This document shows, one piece after another, positions 19,135 through 27,668 of a stretch of DNA of 64,000 nt. The notes under the pieces were generated by a model. The model had not been told where the DNA came from. It did not search any database and was given only the letters and a program-made list of their open reading frames with translations. The stretch comes from JAICJC01 sp963709425. Lineage in GTDB: Bacteria > Actinomycetota > Thermoleophilia > Gaiellales > JAICJC01. Position 1 is the first letter of the stretch. The number at the start of each line of letters is the position of its first letter. Both the position numbers and the translations under genes were made by a program. Where the stretch lies: positions 868,001-932,000 of the forward strand of contig CAVPWG010000004.1 of the NCBI GenBank assembly GCA_963709425.1, read 5' to 3'.

Positions 19135-19765
19135 TCAAGACCGTGTCTGGGCTCGCCAGCCGGCCCGGGTCAGCTCGTACTCGACCTCGCCCTGCTCGGC
19201 CCCGGCGATGGGGTCCTCCCAGACGGGAAAGTAGGTGCGGACGTACGACAGCCCGACCGAGGTCATCACGCCGCGGGATGCGGCATTGACCGCCATTGTC
19301 TGTGCGATGACCCGCCGCACGCCCACTGTCAGAAAGCATGCCGAAGCAGGGCCAGCGAGGCCTCCGTTGCGAGGCCTTGGCGCCAATACCGGCGTTGGAT
19401 CCGGTAGCCCAGATCCGCGACGCCGGGATCGTCGGGCTGGTCGGGGCCGTGGGCTGGAGGGAGCATCATGAGCCCGACGAAATCACCTGCTGCTCCGTCC
19501 GCGGCGCGGTAGAGCCGCGCGCTCCTCCTTCGGTCCCGAACGCCATCCAGTAGCCGAGACCCGGGATCTTGCGTCCGAGAGCCAGCCGCCGTGCGTGACT
19601 GTCGACCACCTCGGCCCGTGTGTGGGCTCGTCCCGAGATGTACCGCAGCACCTCGGGGTCGGAGTCGAGCTCGACCTCCAGATCAAGATGGCGATCTGAG
19701 AGCGGGACGAGCAGAAGTCGCTGGGTGTGCAGCATCGGCTGCGGCATCGCGGGCCGGGTGTGCAA
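19135..19765 (-). pseudogene. GNAT acetyltransferase (RimJ/RimL type), two frame changes
   Basis: Reading on the minus strand, MLHTQRLLLVPLSDRHLDLE through GYWMAFGTEGGAR is the N-terminus of a GNAT acetyltransferase. It continues in a second frame as LYRAADG...DFVGLMM...LGYRIQRRYWRQGLATEA and in a third as LTVGVRRVIAQTMAVNAASR to the end at 19135. The joins lie near 19518 and 19356; each fits one missing base. All three pieces are colinear and cover the whole fold, including the Q/RxxGxA-like acetyl-CoA loop (RQGLATEAS). It is therefore a recent pseudogene or carries two sequencing errors. Confidence 0.8.
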
Positions 19766-19785
19766 TACCCGGGGCCGGCCGGCGG

Positions 19786-20136
19786 CTATCCATCTGCGAG
19801 CAGCTCAACGCGGTTCCCGAACGGATCTCGGGTGTAGAAGCGCCTGACGCCCGGCCAGCGCTCGTCCCACTCGACGGCGCGGCCGGCGGCGGCGAGCGTC
19901 GCGGCCAGGCTGTCCACGTCGTCGACTCGGAGCGCCGGGTGCGCCCGCCGGGGTGCCGTGAAGTCCTCCTCGGCGGCGACGTGGATCCCCTCGGCGAACC
20001 ACACGCCGCCGTGTGCGCGCATCGGCCCGGGCTTCTCGACCTCGGTCAGGCCCAGCAGGCCGGCGTAGAACGCCCGGGCCTCCTCCTCGCCGCCCGCCGG
20101 CATCATCACCTGCACGTGGTCGAGGGTCGGCGCCAC
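19786..20136 (-). CDS. VOC (glyoxalase/bleomycin-resistance fold) protein
   Basis: A 116-residue single VOC domain from the GTG at 20136. It shows the two beta-alpha-beta-beta-beta units: LDHVQVMMPAGGEEEARAFYAGLLGL and, later, ALRVDDVDSLAATLAAAG followed by RRFYTRDPFGNRVELLAD. Metal-ligand positions (His near the start, Glu at the end) are present. Substrate is unknown. The upstream in-frame ATG at 20202 gives an N-terminus without homology and runs close to the divergent lipoprotein start, so the GTG is preferred. Confidence 0.75.
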   Translation of the reverse strand: MAPTLDHVQVMMPAGGEEEARAFYAGLLGLTEVEKPGPMRAHGGVWFAEGIHVAAEEDFTAPRRAHPALRVDDVDSLAATLAAAGRAVEWDERWPGVRRFYTRDPFGNRVELLADG

Positions 20137-20211
20137 CCTTCGATCGTAGTTGGAGAACGCGACTGCCCTCCGGCACACACATCCGGCCGCGGGAAGGCGC
20201 ATACTCGCGTA

Positions 20212-21024
20212 ATGCGGATCTCATCCAGGGCCGGGCGGGCCGCCCTTCCGCTCGCGGCCGTCGTCCTCGTGGCGGCCGCGGCGGCCTGCGGAGGAAGCGG
20301 CGGCTCGGGCTCGAGCGGTGTGACCGTCACGAGCACCGTCACCGAGACCGCGACCGACAGCGTGGGCTCGACCAGCGGGACGGCGGCCCCCTGCGCCGCC
20401 GGCGATCTGCTGCCCGTGCTCAAGGCCAAGATGGACGGGTCGGCCGAGAAGTACACGATCGTGAAGGTGAAGGTGGTGCGCTGCCAGAACGACTACGCCT
20501 TCGTGATCGCGGTTCCCGACCGGACCGTGTGCCAGGAGGGCGTGGCCGACTGCTACGACTCGGCCCAGGTGTTCCTGTCGTGGGACGGGGCGCACTGGAA
20601 CATCTTCAACACCGGCACCGACATTGGGTGCACCTCGCTTCCGCTCGACGATCAGACGCTCGTGGCCTGCAAGGCGCTGGGCTATCCCATCCTGACCACG
20701 GCGAGCTTCAAGATGCCGTCGGGGAACATCGGCTGCCAGCTCGAGGCGGCAACGGTGCGGTGCGACATCCGAAGCGGCCTCAAGCCGCCGCCCGCCAAGC
20801 CCTGCGCCGGCGACTGGGGCGGCGCCGTCCTCGCCTCGCACGGCAAGGCGAAGCCGAGCTGCGCCAGCGACACGATCTACGACGACTCGGCCCCCGCGCT
20901 CGACTACGGATCGACCTGGGGTGGAGGCGGCATCTCGTGCCTCTCCAGCACATCGGGCCTCCAGTGCTCGAACGCCACCGGCCACAGCTTCTTCCTCAGC
21001 CGCGACAGCTGGTCGGTGTCGTAA
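20212..21024 (+). CDS. Secreted lipoprotein, DUF6636-like
   Basis: A 270-residue predicted lipoprotein. The signal peptide ends in a lipobox-like AAAAAC followed by a Gly/Ser/Thr-rich tether. The C-terminal part (about 160-270) has paired cysteines and motifs such as FKMPSGNIGCQ, VRCDI, CAGDWGG and GLQCSNATGHSFFLSR, which I associate with DUF6636. A middle Cys-containing segment (VVRCQNDYAFVIAV) may be a second small domain. Function is unknown; it is likely a cell-surface protein held together by disulfides. A strong hairpin at 21038 follows it. Confidence 0.7.
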   Translation: MRISSRAGRAALPLAAVVLVAAAAACGGSGGSGSSGVTVTSTVTETATDSVGSTSGTAAPCAAGDLLPVLKAKMDGSAEKYTIVKVKVVRCQNDYAFVIAVPDRTVCQEGVADCYDSAQVFLSWDGAHWNIFNTGTDIGCTSLPLDDQTLVACKALGYPILTTASFKMPSGNIGCQLEAATVRCDIRSGLKPPPAKPCAGDWGGAVLASHGKAKPSCASDTIYDDSAPALDYGSTWGGGGISCLSSTSGLQCSNATGHSFFLSRDSWSVS

Positions 21025-21037
21025 GCGCGAACCGCCC

Positions 21038-21063
21038 GGGCCTGGCCCCGGAGGGCCAGGCCC
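21038..21063. terminator. Bidirectional terminator-like hairpin
   Basis: Perfect 10-base arms GGGCCTGGCC (21038-21047) and GGCCAGGCCC (21054-21063) with a 6-base loop, placed exactly between the convergent lipoprotein and MFS genes. No T-run follows, as is common at this GC content. Confidence 0.7.
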
Positions 21064-21069
21064 CGTGGC

Positions 21070-22629
21070 TCAGGCCTCAACCATCGCGGCCGCAGCCGGA
21101 TCGGGCTGAGACTCCTCGCTCGGGCGGACATGCACATTCCGCAAGCCGACAAACGCGACGATCGCGGCCAAGAACGTCAGGGCGCCGGCCGTGAGCAGCG
21201 CCGCGTGCACGCCGCGCATGAACGAGTCGAGCGCCTCGGTCGCGGCGACGTGGCTGCCGGTAAGCTGCTCGATCACGTTGCCGCGACCGCCCTGCACGAG
21301 CGGTGTGAGCCTCTCCGCCAGCGCGTGCCGCACCGGCGGAAGACCCGCGATCTTGTCTGACCACGCGTTCGCCGCCAGGGTCGAGCCGATGCCGCCCAGG
21401 ACGGCGATGCCGAGCGCGCCGCCGACCTGCCGCGACGCGTTCACGACGCCTGACGCCACGCCGGCCTTGGCGTGGTCGACGGCTCCCATCGCGGTCGCCG
21501 CGCTCGCGGGCATCGTCGACGCGAGACCGATGCCGAGCAGCATCTGGAACGGCCAGATCGCGTTGTAGCTCGTGCCAACGTCGATGAACGAGAGCCCGAC
21601 GAGGCCGACCGTCGCGGTCAGCATGCCGAACGTCATGAGCTTTCGCGGCCCGATCCTCGGCCCCAGCCTGCCGCCGATCGGGGCGACGACCAGGATCATC
21701 ATCGTCGTGGGCAGCGTGCGAACGCCCGCCTCGATCGGGGAGTAGCCCTCGACGTTCTGGAAGTAGAGCGTGAGGAAGTAGATGACGCCGAAGAGCCCGA
21801 CCCCGATCAGCGTCACGATGATGCTCGACGAGGTGAACGCCGGCGACTTGAAGAAGTCGAGCGGCACCATCGGGTCGGAATGGCGGCTCTCCCAGAGCAC
21901 GAACAGCGCGATGAACACGGCGGCTGCTCCGAGGAAGCCGAGCGTGTAGGGGCTGAGCCAGGCGTGGCTCGCGGTCTTGATGAGCCCCCAGGTGAGGGCG
22001 CCGAGACCCGCGGTGATGAGCACGGTGCCGACGATGTCGAGGCTGTGGGTCGTCGTGTCGCGCGACTCGACCACGGCCCACACCGTCGCGGCGGCCGCCA
22101 CGATGCCCACGGGCACGTTCACCCAGAAGACGGCCGACCACGAGAAGTGCTCGACCAGGAACCCGCCGAGGAGCGGGCCGATGGCGAGGCCGAGGCCCGA
22201 GATGCCGGCCCAGATGCCGATGGCCTGGGGAAGCTGCTTGCGCGGGAACGCCGCCACGATGATCGAGAGCGAGAGCGGGTTGAGGAGCGCGCCGCCGACG
22301 CCCTGGATCGCCCGGGCGCCGATCAGCTGCGTGTCGGACTGGGCCAGGGCACAGCCGGCCGAGGCCAGCGTGAAGATCGCGAGGCCCACGATGAAGATGC
22401 GTTTGCGGCCGTAGCGGTCGCCCAGCTTCCCGCCGAGCAGGATCAGCGTCGCGAACACGAGGACGTAGGCGTTGATCGTCCACTCGAGGTTCTCCGGCGA
22501 CGGGTTGAGCGAGTGCTGGATCGACGGCAGCGCCACGTTCACGATCGTGTTGTCGAGCATGATCATGAACAGGGCGAAGCACATGGCAAAGAGCGTCCAC
22601 CACTTGTGGTTCGGATGATCAGAGGTCAT
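21070..22629 (-). CDS. MFS drug exporter, DHA2 family (14 TM)
   Basis: A 519-residue proton-driven exporter. MLDNTIVNVALPSI (about residue 24) is the DHA2 motif D1, GGKLGDRYGRKRIF the cytoplasmic motif A, and GLGLAIGPLLGGFLVE the antiporter motif C. About 14 hydrophobic helices are visible, as in EmrB/QacA-type pumps. Its ATG overlaps the tetR stop by four bases (22626-22629), so regulator and pump form one operon. The substrate is probably a hydrophobic drug or cation sensed by the TetR protein. Confidence 0.92.
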   Translation of the reverse strand: MTSDHPNHKWWTLFAMCFALFMIMLDNTIVNVALPSIQHSLNPSPENLEWTINAYVLVFATLILLGGKLGDRYGRKRIFIVGLAIFTLASAGCALAQSDTQLIGARAIQGVGGALLNPLSLSIIVAAFPRKQLPQAIGIWAGISGLGLAIGPLLGGFLVEHFSWSAVFWVNVPVGIVAAAATVWAVVESRDTTTHSLDIVGTVLITAGLGALTWGLIKTASHAWLSPYTLGFLGAAAVFIALFVLWESRHSDPMVPLDFFKSPAFTSSSIIVTLIGVGLFGVIYFLTLYFQNVEGYSPIEAGVRTLPTTMMILVVAPIGGRLGPRIGPRKLMTFGMLTATVGLVGLSFIDVGTSYNAIWPFQMLLGIGLASTMPASAATAMGAVDHAKAGVASGVVNASRQVGGALGIAVLGGIGSTLAANAWSDKIAGLPPVRHALAERLTPLVQGGRGNVIEQLTGSHVAATEALDSFMRGVHAALLTAGALTFLAAIVAFVGLRNVHVRPSEESQPDPAAAAMVEA

Positions 22630-23246
22630 GCCGCCTCCTCTGCGTCGGGGTCTGGGCTGAGCATCTGTACGAACGTGCGGGCGACGAACGGGCTGTCCTC
22701 GACGGCCCTCTCGGGCTCGAGGGCGTGCCGAAACCCGCACGAGAGGGTGAACCCGACCCAGAGCCACGCAACGTGCTCCAGGTCGAGGTCGGAGCGCACC
22801 TCGCCGCGGTCGCGCGCCCGGGTGAGCATCGCGACGAGGCGGGCGCGCATGACGCGCATGTTCTCGTCCAGGGCGGCGCGGACGGCCGGCTCGCCGACGA
22901 GCGACGCCGCCAGCATCCGCAGGCGCATCACCTCGACGATCAGCTCGTCTGTGGCCGCGAGCTCGGCGACCTCGACGAGCGCCGTCGTCACCGAGTCGCC
23001 GGACTCGTCGAGGAGCGCGTCGACGCGCTGCCCCATGAGCGAGCCGGCGTGGGTGAGGACGGCGGCGAACAGCTCCTGCTTCGAGGCGAAGTGCTTGTAG
23101 AGCATCGGCTCGGAGCAGCCGCAGCGGGCCGCGATGTCGGCCGTGCCGGCGCCGCCAAACCCCTTGCGCGCGAACTCGTGCCGGGCCGCGTCGAGGATGG
23201 CCGTCCGTCGGTCTTCGCGGGTGAGCCGAGTGCGTTCCTGGACCAT
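22626..23246 (-). CDS. TetR-family repressor of the MFS exporter
   Basis: A 206-residue regulator. The N-terminal helix-turn-helix (RTAILDAARHEFARKGF...TADIAARCGCSEPMLYKHF, residues 13-62) is typical TetR; the C-terminal half is the variable ligand-binding domain. Its stop overlaps the exporter's start. A perfect inverted repeat, TAGTGA-N4-TCACTA, lies 13 bases upstream of its own start at 23260-23275, a plausible operator for autoregulation of the two-gene operon. Confidence 0.9.
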   Translation of the reverse strand: MVQERTRLTREDRRTAILDAARHEFARKGFGGAGTADIAARCGCSEPMLYKHFASKQELFAAVLTHAGSLMGQRVDALLDESGDSVTTALVEVAELAATDELIVEVMRLRMLAASLVGEPAVRAALDENMRVMRARLVAMLTRARDRGEVRSDLDLEHVAWLWVGFTLSCGFRHALEPERAVEDSPFVARTFVQMLSPDPDAEEAA

Positions 23247-23259
23247 GAGGAGGGCACGT

Positions 23260-23275
23260 TAGTGAGGATTCACTA
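23260..23275. promoter_or_regulatory. Candidate TetR operator
   Basis: Perfect 6-base arms TAGTGA (23260-23265) and TCACTA (23270-23275) with a GGAT spacer, between the tetR start and the convergent-side neighbour. Size and position fit a TetR operator. Confidence 0.6.
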
Positions 23276-23302
23276 CCGGCGCAAATGAGAGCTGAACGAT
23301 CG

Positions 23303-24274
23303 TTACAGCCCGAACGCGCGCCGCATCCCGATCGCCTTCTGGGCGTGCCCGAGCAGCGGCAGGCCGAGCAGGTTCTCGGTCGTGCGAAGGAGCGAGTAGT
23401 GCGTGAACGGCGTCTGCGAGACGGTCCCCGGCACCACGTATGGGCTGATCACGATCGTGGCGATGTGGCAGCTCGGATCGCTCGGGTGCAGGTGGCAGCT
23501 CTCGCCCTCGAAGCCGCCCTGGCCCTCGTCGAACGTCAAGAACACGACCAGCTCGCCGTTCTGGTACGACGTGTTGGCGAGGATCAGCGGCAGCCACGAC
23601 TTGAACCAGGCGTCGCCCACCGACTTCGGGCAGTCGTGCATGTCGTGACAGGCGTCCGGCGTCACGAACGAGTACGCCGGAAGCGTGTTCTGGCGGAGCG
23701 CGTGCCGCAGCGCTCCGCGGGCGGCGGTGCCCATCGGCACGTCCGACCCGGGGCATGTCGTCCGTAGATGCCTGAAGTACACCGGCGGGTTGTGGCGCAT
23801 CAGGTAGCGGCCGTGATCGGCGCGCAGGCAGGGCGACGGCATCGACTCCTCGTAGGCCCGCCACGACCGCCCGACGGCCTCGAGCTGCTCGAAGACGCTC
23901 GGCCCGCTGCTCCGGCACCCGTTGCAGTCGGTTGTGATCCCGGCCGTTGAGCCCGACGTAACCGCGATGTAGTTCGGGAGCGAGGGATGGGTGATGTTGT
24001 GGAACCGCGCCGCCCAGCCGCACTTTCGGGCGACGTTCGTGATGAAGGGCGTCTTCGGCGAGCCGACGATCTGCCCGGCGGAGTGGTTCTCCATCACGAT
24101 CACGAGCACGTGCCGGTAGGTGGCCGGGTGGCCGGCCTGCCCCGTGCACGCGCTCGCCACCGGCCCGGCGGCGGCCGCGCCGGGGGTGGCGACGCCGGAA
24201 GCGGCCACGGCGACGCAGGCCGCGAGCGCCGCGACGGCGCTACGCGACCGAGGCCTCGACCAGCGCCTCGACAT
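23303..24274 (-). CDS. Secreted phosphoesterase (acid phosphatase/phospholipase C superfamily)
   Basis: A 323-residue exported protein of the AcpA/phospholipase-C-like phosphoesterase family. The signal peptide has an RRWSRPRSR n-region, a hydrophobic core and an AAAAG end. VIVMENHSAGQIVG is the metal/nucleophile block near residue 60; NITHPSLPNYIAVTSG, TFDEGQGG and the late SPYVVPGTVSQTPFTHYSLL blocks all fit the family. Eight or more Cys suggest disulfides. It starts inside the last 35 bases of the upstream C45 gene, so the two are probably translationally coupled despite one product being exported. Confidence 0.82.
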   Translation of the reverse strand: MSRRWSRPRSRSAVAALAACVAVAASGVATPGAAAAGPVASACTGQAGHPATYRHVLVIVMENHSAGQIVGSPKTPFITNVARKCGWAARFHNITHPSLPNYIAVTSGSTAGITTDCNGCRSSGPSVFEQLEAVGRSWRAYEESMPSPCLRADHGRYLMRHNPPVYFRHLRTTCPGSDVPMGTAARGALRHALRQNTLPAYSFVTPDACHDMHDCPKSVGDAWFKSWLPLILANTSYQNGELVVFLTFDEGQGGFEGESCHLHPSDPSCHIATIVISPYVVPGTVSQTPFTHYSLLRTTENLLGLPLLGHAQKAIGMRRAFGL

Positions 24275-25235
24275 GCGTGCTCGGCTGGAAGCTCCGAAGC
24301 GAGTGGCTCCAGCTTGCTCCCAGCCACAGGTAGTCGACGGTCAGCTCAGGCAGGTTGTAGGCGGCGGTGTAGAGCGTGCCGAAGCCGCGCGAGTAGGTGG
24401 TCGTCCGAAGCGGCGCGGCCAGGAAGGCCTGGGTGAAGCTCTCGGCGGTCGTCGACGGGTCGTCGAGCATCGCGAGGATGCACGCCTCGCGCTCGAGCGT
24501 CCGCGTGACAGCCGCGTGCTCGGTCCACTCCACGACGTCCTGGTGGTTCGTCGCCGCCGGCGTCGGCCGGAAGGCCACACCACGGTCCGGCGACAGGTGC
24601 GCGGTCAGCACCTCGCCGGACAGGTCGGCCAGCGTCAGCGAGTGGGCCAGGTGATAGGGCAGCCGGGCGAGCACGGCCGCCGCCTCAGGCACGGTCGAGC
24701 ACGTCTCGAGCAGATACCGCAGGACGAGCGGGACGCCGAACCCATCGCCCAGCACCGGCCGGCCGCCGAACGTCAGCGATACCGCCAGGCCGTCCTCGTT
24801 GACGCCGTCGAGCAGGCCCCACAGGCAGTCGCTCGTGCCCATGACGCGCTTGCCGCTCCAGGCGGTGTTCCACACGAGCCCCTCGAGCCGCGACGGGGCG
24901 TAGTCGTAGTTTCGGACGAGGAGCGGCCCGCCCGGGCCGCGGAAGACGCCCTGCGAGCAGCCGCTCAGGTACGGCGGCGGGTTCACCATCGAGAGCATCC
25001 GCGCGGCCACGTCGCCGCCGCCCGCCAGCTCGACCAGCCGCTCCCACGTCGGCACGAGCTCGGGCATGTGCCGGTGGAGCATCCGCGACGAGTGGGCGAA
25101 GGTCGATCGGGCCGCATCGCCGTCGCGCAGGAACCAGTCCCGGTAGGTGGGCCACAGCTCCTCGAAGACGCCGCGCCACGCCTCCCCGGGCCGATCCTCC
25201 TGCACGGCGCGAAATGTGAACTGGATCGACTGCAC
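24240..25235 (-). CDS. C45-family autoproteolytic acyltransferase/hydrolase
   Basis: A 331-residue Ntn-hydrolase resembling acyl-CoA:6-aminopenicillanic acid acyltransferase (peptidase family C45). The expected nucleophile is Cys93 in YLSGCSQGVF, where self-cleavage would expose it; LLVRNYDYAP and GLAVSLTFGGRP follow as in the family. No signal peptide, so cytoplasmic. It lies 2 bases after the ATP-grasp ligase gene and overlaps the phosphoesterase gene. An amide-bond-forming enzyme next to an amide-cleaving or acyl-transferring one suggests a small biosynthetic or catabolic unit. Substrate is unknown. Confidence 0.82.
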   Translation of the reverse strand: MQSIQFTFRAVQEDRPGEAWRGVFEELWPTYRDWFLRDGDAARSTFAHSSRMLHRHMPELVPTWERLVELAGGGDVAARMLSMVNPPPYLSGCSQGVFRGPGGPLLVRNYDYAPSRLEGLVWNTAWSGKRVMGTSDCLWGLLDGVNEDGLAVSLTFGGRPVLGDGFGVPLVLRYLLETCSTVPEAAAVLARLPYHLAHSLTLADLSGEVLTAHLSPDRGVAFRPTPAATNHQDVVEWTEHAAVTRTLEREACILAMLDDPSTTAESFTQAFLAAPLRTTTYSRGFGTLYTAAYNLPELTVDYLWLGASWSHSLRSFQPSTHVEALVEASVA

Positions 25236-25237
25236 TC

Positions 25238-26701
25238 CTACAACATCTTAAACGAGAAGGGCTCCGGAGGCGGTACCGGGGCGGCCGCAGCCGCCGGCTC
25301 GCCCGTGAACTGGTCCTTGACTCCGGTGATCCAGGCGTGCGCGCGGTCGGTGAGGCTGTGATCCTCGTCCATCAGCCGGCCGCGGGTCACGAGGATCCCG
25401 AGGTCGGCGCCGGGATAGCGGTAGGAGCCCGCCGCGGCGATGCGCAGATAGAAGGCCTCGCGCTCGTCTGCGACGGCGTGCCAGTCGGTGTCGCGGCGGA
25501 CGAACCCCATCGAGCCGTCGGGCGCGAGCCGCCAGATGCCCGAGGTCGGCGCATGCGTGATGAGCTCGACCGTGTCGTCGGTCTGCTTCAGGATGAACTG
25601 GCTCCACGAGTCGATCGCGTGCGACTGGCTCCAGCGTTCGTTCAGCTCCGCGACGTCGATCTCGTAGTCGACGTCCATGAACTCCAGCAGGTGGAAGAGG
25701 AAGAGCGGCATGTCGCCGTAGGCCACGGCCGTCACATTCGTCATGGAGCTGGCGCCCGTAACGCGTGGGTTGAGCTCGCCGAGGTACATCTCGCCGGTGT
25801 CGACGTCGGCAAGGAAGTCGAGCTCGAAGTAGCCGCGGTAGCCCTCGGTCGCGAGCCGGTCGCCCATGGCGCGGGTGCGCTCGCGCGCGATCTCGCGGTG
25901 GCGGTCCGTGAGCACGGTCGGCGAGACGTCGTTGCCGCACCAGCCCCCGCCGTAGGGCGTGAGCTCCGGGAAGCCGGCCAGCTCGGCCATGAGCGGCCCG
26001 ACCAGCGTCCCGTGCCGGGTGATGACGCCCTCGATCGCCGCCTCGCGGCAGGTGATCCGGCGCATCACCTTGAGCTCCTCGCGGGCCATGTCGGCGGCGT
26101 GCTCATCCCAGTCGGCCTGGGAGGCGATGAAGAACGTCGTCTGCCCCGAGTCGCCGTACGGCGTCTGCACCACGAGGTCGTCGCCCACGCCGCCCGTCGC
26201 TGCCAGCGCACGCAGCTCGTCGTAGGTCGACGCCCGGCCGAGGACATTGGGGACGCTCGGCACGCCGGCCTCGTCGGCGAGGCGGGTCGTCTCGATCTTG
26301 GAGTCGAGCCGGTGCCGGAGCGCCGCGGGCGGAAACGCCACGTCGAGCCCGAGCTCGCCGGCGAGGCTCTCGGTCTCGTCGTCGAACATCAGGAACACGA
26401 CCTTGCCGCCGCGGTCTCCCACCAGGTCGTGCGTCTCCTTGTGGGCCAGGAGGTGGTTGCAGATCTCCTCGATCGAGTCGAACGCCCGCTCCGGGCGATC
26501 GTGCGGGACGAACACGCGCGGGTGGTGGCCGTCGAACGAGTCGTAGTAATTGACGTACCGCAGCGCCCGCACCCACCGGTCCATGCCGAGCAGGTTGAAG
26601 GCGGTCGCCGAGGCGAAGTAGACGGGCGTCGTCTGGGTGCGGAAGAACCGGCGGATCTCCGGGATCCCGCGGAGCGTCTCGGTGGCGACCTGCGACATCA
26701 C
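25238..26701 (-). CDS. ATP-grasp ligase, carboxylate-amine type
   Basis: A 487-residue ATP-grasp protein. The central domain has the hallmarks: LDSKIETTRLADEAGVPSVPN (start of the ATP-binding region, about 150), VVQTPYGDSGQTTFFI (about 200; Gly-rich loop), YFELDFLADVDTGEMYLGELNPRVTGASSMTN (about 297-328; metal-binding Glu and Asn). The N-terminal 140 residues form the pre-ATP-grasp domain and contain MFDDETESLA. It resembles biotin-carboxylase-like and amino-acid ligases, not purine enzymes. It is the first gene of a three-gene operon with a C45 enzyme and a secreted phosphoesterase. The product is unknown. Confidence 0.8.
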   Translation of the reverse strand: MMSQVATETLRGIPEIRRFFRTQTTPVYFASATAFNLLGMDRWVRALRYVNYYDSFDGHHPRVFVPHDRPERAFDSIEEICNHLLAHKETHDLVGDRGGKVVFLMFDDETESLAGELGLDVAFPPAALRHRLDSKIETTRLADEAGVPSVPNVLGRASTYDELRALAATGGVGDDLVVQTPYGDSGQTTFFIASQADWDEHAADMAREELKVMRRITCREAAIEGVITRHGTLVGPLMAELAGFPELTPYGGGWCGNDVSPTVLTDRHREIARERTRAMGDRLATEGYRGYFELDFLADVDTGEMYLGELNPRVTGASSMTNVTAVAYGDMPLFLFHLLEFMDVDYEIDVAELNERWSQSHAIDSWSQFILKQTDDTVELITHAPTSGIWRLAPDGSMGFVRRDTDWHAVADEREAFYLRIAAAGSYRYPGADLGILVTRGRLMDEDHSLTDRAHAWITGVKDQFTGEPAAAAAPVPPPEPFSFKML

Positions 26702-26750
26702 GTCCTCCCCTGTCGGCTGGCTCCGATACTACTGACCGGAGGCAGCGCGG

Positions 26751-27668
26751 TCACGCCGGGGCGACGTCTCGCCCGCCGCGGCGGTGCTCGGCCACCCAGA
26801 CGGCCCCCAGGATCATGGCGCCGCCCACGACGTCGCGGCCGGTCGGGCGCTCGCCGAGGACGGCCCACGAGGCGAGGACGCCGATCGTCGGCACCGCATA
26901 CATCGCCACCGCGAACCGCGACGCGGGCAGGCGCGAGAGGACATGGGCGAACAGGAAGTAGGCGATGCCGCTCCCCACCCCGATGTACAGCACGACCGCC
27001 ACCGACGACGCGTGCAGGTCGCCCTGGACGACACGGTCATGGGCGGCGTCGAGGGCGATCAGCGGCAGCGTCAGGATGCACGCCCCGATCGACGTGACCA
27101 CCGCCACCGCGCCGGCGTCGAGCCGGGCGGCCTCGTGGCGCACCGACACGGTGTAGGCGGCGAAGAGGACGACGGTGAGGAGCAGGAAGGCGACCGGCCT
27201 CCCCGCACCGGAGACGCCCGAGGTGAAGAGGCCCGAGACGACGGCGACGCCGGCCAGCCCGAGGCCCAGCCCGGCGAGCGTCGCAGGGGTCGGGCGCTCG
27301 CGAGCGACGAGCACCGCCGCGACGGCCACACCGATCGGCTCCAGACCGAGGACGAGCGCGCCGAGCGTCGAGCTGCCGGCATCGATGCCCGCCGTCATCG
27401 CGACGGCCTGCCCGCCGAGCCCCACGGCGCCGATCAGGAGCAGGCGGCGCCACATCCGCGGCTCGAGCGAGGGCAGGCCGCGGAAGATCAGGAGGAGCGT
27501 CGCCGTGGCGAGAGCGAACCGGAGGCCGACGACGGTGCCGACGCCGAAGTCGTCCGTCGCGAGCTTGAAGGCCGGAAAGGAGCTGCCGAACAGGACGAGC
27601 GTGACGACGAGCTCGGAGGTTGCCCTCAGGTCGCGGGTCCCTCCCGCCGATATCTCATCGGATGGCAC
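26751..27668 (-). CDS. EamA/DMT-family transporter
   Basis: A 305-residue drug/metabolite transporter with two EamA repeats (about 18-150 and 165-290) and about ten TM helices. Landmarks are LFGSSFPAFKLA, the end-of-repeat LVARERPTPATLAGLGLGLAGVAVV, and AVPTIGVLASWAVLGERPTGRDVVGGAMIL. The only good start is the ATG at 27668, which lies inside the first codons of the divergent pilZ gene; the true start may be a rarer codon further in. Substrate is unknown (amino acids or metabolites). Confidence 0.85.
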   Translation of the reverse strand: MPSDEISAGGTRDLRATSELVVTLVLFGSSFPAFKLATDDFGVGTVVGLRFALATATLLLIFRGLPSLEPRMWRRLLLIGAVGLGGQAVAMTAGIDAGSSTLGALVLGLEPIGVAVAAVLVARERPTPATLAGLGLGLAGVAVVSGLFTSGVSGAGRPVAFLLLTVVLFAAYTVSVRHEAARLDAGAVAVVTSIGACILTLPLIALDAAHDRVVQGDLHASSVAVVLYIGVGSGIAYFLFAHVLSRLPASRFAVAMYAVPTIGVLASWAVLGERPTGRDVVGGAMILGAVWVAEHRRGGRDVAPA

